A stretch of DNA of 8,053 nt from an uncultured Clostridia bacterium (lineage in GTDB: Bacteria > Bacillota > Clostridia > TANB77 > UBA1234): assembly GCA_947624765.1 (NCBI GenBank), contig CANQLS010000068.1:1-8053 (forward strand). The letters run 5' to 3'. Position numbers and translations under genes: made by a program. Of the stretch, positions 7,372 to 8,053 are shown piece after piece; within the stretch, counting starts at the first letter, position 1, and the number at the start of each line of letters is the position of its first letter. Under the pieces are notes generated by a model. The model was not told where the DNA came from. It was given only the letters and a program-made list of their open reading frames with translations, and did no database searches.

Positions 7372-7484
7372 AAAATTTACGAAATGGTATAATTTATTAC
7401 TCGCACCAACCATAAGCGAGAACATTTAACGAAATAGTATGATTTATTACTCGCACCAACTACAAGCGAGAACATTTACTTCTT
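7336..7484 (-). ncRNA. candidate type III antitoxin-like repeat RNA (orphan)
   Basis: This is a predicted transcript of about 150 nt with approximate ends. It runs from just downstream of a consensus minus-strand promoter, through two 50-nt tandem units, into a hairpin terminator. Each unit can form an H-type pseudoknot. Stem 1 is CUCGC/GCGAG around an 11-nt loop; stem 2 pairs five loop bases with five bases about 11 nt beyond stem 1. Stem 2 is AUGGU/ACCAU in the unit at 7380-7429 and GUAGU/ACUAU in the unit at 7430-7479. One G-C became A-U, and one A-U became G-U, which pairs only in the minus-strand RNA. AAAU occurs before each unit and after the last (7477-7474, 7427-7424, 7378-7375). Known type III systems (ToxIN, CptIN, TenpIN) have exactly this layout, with the antitoxin RNA cut by its toxin into pseudoknot monomers. 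No toxin gene follows here. Assignment to that class is inference; an unrelated small RNA is possible. Confidence 0.6.
7380..7479 (-). repeat. two tandem 50-bp repeats
   Basis: Units 7380-7429 and 7430-7479 abut with no spacer and match in 45 of 50 positions. The differences are at 7386/7436, 7391/7441, 7411/7461, 7413/7463 and the last base. The stem CTCGC/GCGAG is unchanged in both, while three of the differences fall in bases proposed to pair with each other. There are no spacers, so this is not a CRISPR array. Confidence 0.93.
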
Positions 7485-7490
7485 AACTTT

Positions 7491-7520
7491 ATTATACAAT
7501 GGTTGTAAAGTAATTGTCAA
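7491..7520 (-). promoter_or_regulatory. consensus sigma-A-type promoter for the repeat RNA
   Basis: On the minus strand, TTGACA (7520-7515) and TATAAT (7496-7491) are both perfect matches to the housekeeping consensus, with an 18-bp spacer. Transcription would start near 7484 and enter the tandem repeats almost at once. No open reading frame of any length follows, which supports an RNA gene. Confidence 0.8.
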
Positions 7521-7536
7521 GCAGTTTCATAATAAG

Positions 7537-7811
7537 TATATTATATGTTACTAGATAACACTTTTAATTTAAATATTTCTTTAAGACAATGTTGGTACGC
7601 TGTAGGGGCGGTCATTGGCCGCCCGAAAAACAAAAACGATTTTCTTGTTTTCAATTTATAAAATATATTATGATACAGTCATAATATGATTTTTGACATA
7701 TACAAGAAAAAGACATTTCGGGCGCCCAATGAGCGCCCCTACACGCGTACTGACAAGGCTTTGAAGAATTATTTAGAATAAAACCATTATCTAGTAACTA
7801 TTATATTTTAT
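7537..7811. mobile_element. foldback (MITE-like) element with GC-rich hairpins
   Basis: About 275 bp form one imperfect palindrome centred near 7676. The arm ends share GTTACTAGATAA (7547-7558 and its complement at 7787-7798), and each arm carries GTACGC, TGTAGGGGCG and TCATTGG in the same order. The centre is a perfect 9-bp stem ATATTATGA/TCATAATAT (7665-7673 and 7679-7687) with a 5-base loop. Each arm also contains its own hairpin: GGGCGG/CCGCCC (7606-7624) on the left and GGGCGC/GCGCCC (7720-7738) on the right. No transposase is present and I could not find a clear target-site duplication, so the outer ends are approximate. The GC-rich core resembles repeats scattered in gut Clostridia genomes as I remember them; this was not checked. 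Confidence 0.72.
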
Positions 7812-7904
7812 GCTACTTTTTATAAAATTTATGTATTTATTATTTATAATGTTCATCAATTTTTTTGTGTATTTAATTAAATCAATCTTTACTGTTAATT
7901 TTGG

Positions 7905-8053
7905 TTAATTGACAATTTTTCTAGTTTGAACTGCAAAATATGTTTGTGCTAAAGCTATAACTTTTTTTCTGCTATCTCCATTTTGTGCTATTAAATAGCA
8001 AGCATAACGAGTAAGTTCATAATCTTGTTGTTTCCTTGTAGCTCCAGAACCTA
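7905..8053 (-). pseudogene. dinD-like gene, fragment cut by the window edge and truncated at the 3' end
   Basis: On the minus strand the frame enters at the right edge and reads GSGATRKQQDYELTRYACYL, then IAQNGDSRKK, then IALAQTYFAVQTRK, and stops three codons later at TAA (7907-7905). This is the conserved core of the DinD (DNA damage-inducible protein D) family, which relates to phage Bro/RhuM-type antirepressor domains. In DinD, as I know the family, this core lies in the N-terminal half and well over 100 residues follow. Here the protein ends right after the core, and the AT-rich sequence beyond does not resume it. It is probably a broken gene; its upstream part lies outside the window. 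The foldback element ends about 95 bp beyond the stop, so an insertion-linked rearrangement could have removed the rest. Confidence 0.75.

Noticed and set aside
7380..7479. CRISPR array
   Set aside because: The two units are directly adjacent with no spacers, and no cas genes are present.
7380..7484. Riboswitch or attenuator leader for a downstream gene
   Set aside because: No gene follows on the minus strand; the RNA runs towards the 3' end of the convergent protease gene.
7880..7916. Weak inverted repeat TGTTAATT/AATTGACA overlapping the end of the dinD-like fragment, as a terminator
   Set aside because: It is AT-only in most pairs and has no clear U tract in the minus-strand direction; it could be chance.

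Overview
The window is strongly AT-rich. It has AGGAG-type ribosome binding sites, tightly packed genes and low-GC codon choice, which points to a Firmicute, most likely a gut-type member of the Clostridia. That placement is an inference from composition and gene families, not from a marker gene.

Positions 1-6031 hold the 3' end of a nonribosomal peptide (NRPS) cluster, all on the plus strand. First comes the end of an NRPS (partial condensation, adenylation, carrier and terminal reductase domains). Its adenylation pocket reads DVWHFSLVDK, the same ten residues as the serine code of EntF. Next is an acyl-activating AMP ligase broken by one net extra base near 3713-3716. After a 180-bp gap filled by a palindromic repeat come a free-standing acyl carrier protein and an Sfp-type phosphopantetheinyl transferase. 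Together these suggest a lipid-started peptide: the ligase loads an acyl group on the small carrier protein, the NRPS extends it, and the last residue (serine) leaves by NAD(P)H reduction as an aldehyde or alcohol. The transferase would activate both carrier domains. A strong perfect-stem terminator (6042-6091) closes the operon.

Positions 6122-7252 encode a membrane-anchored HtrA/DegP-like serine protease with its own terminator. It is probably not part of the NRPS pathway.

Positions 7253-8053 contain no intact gene and read as accessory-region debris, but they hold the most interesting signal. On the minus strand there is a consensus promoter (TTGACA, 18 bp, TATAAT), then two 50-bp tandem repeats, then a hairpin terminator, in a transcript of about 150 nt. 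Each repeat can fold into the same H-type pseudoknot. The differences between copies preserve pairing only in the minus-strand RNA, and AAAU sequences flank each unit. This is the layout of a type III toxin-antitoxin antitoxin RNA (ToxI/CptI-like). No toxin gene follows, only a Shine-Dalgarno-like relic, so it looks like an orphan antitoxin. Beyond it lie a 275-bp foldback element with GC-rich hairpins and, at the window edge, a truncated dinD-like gene on the minus strand.
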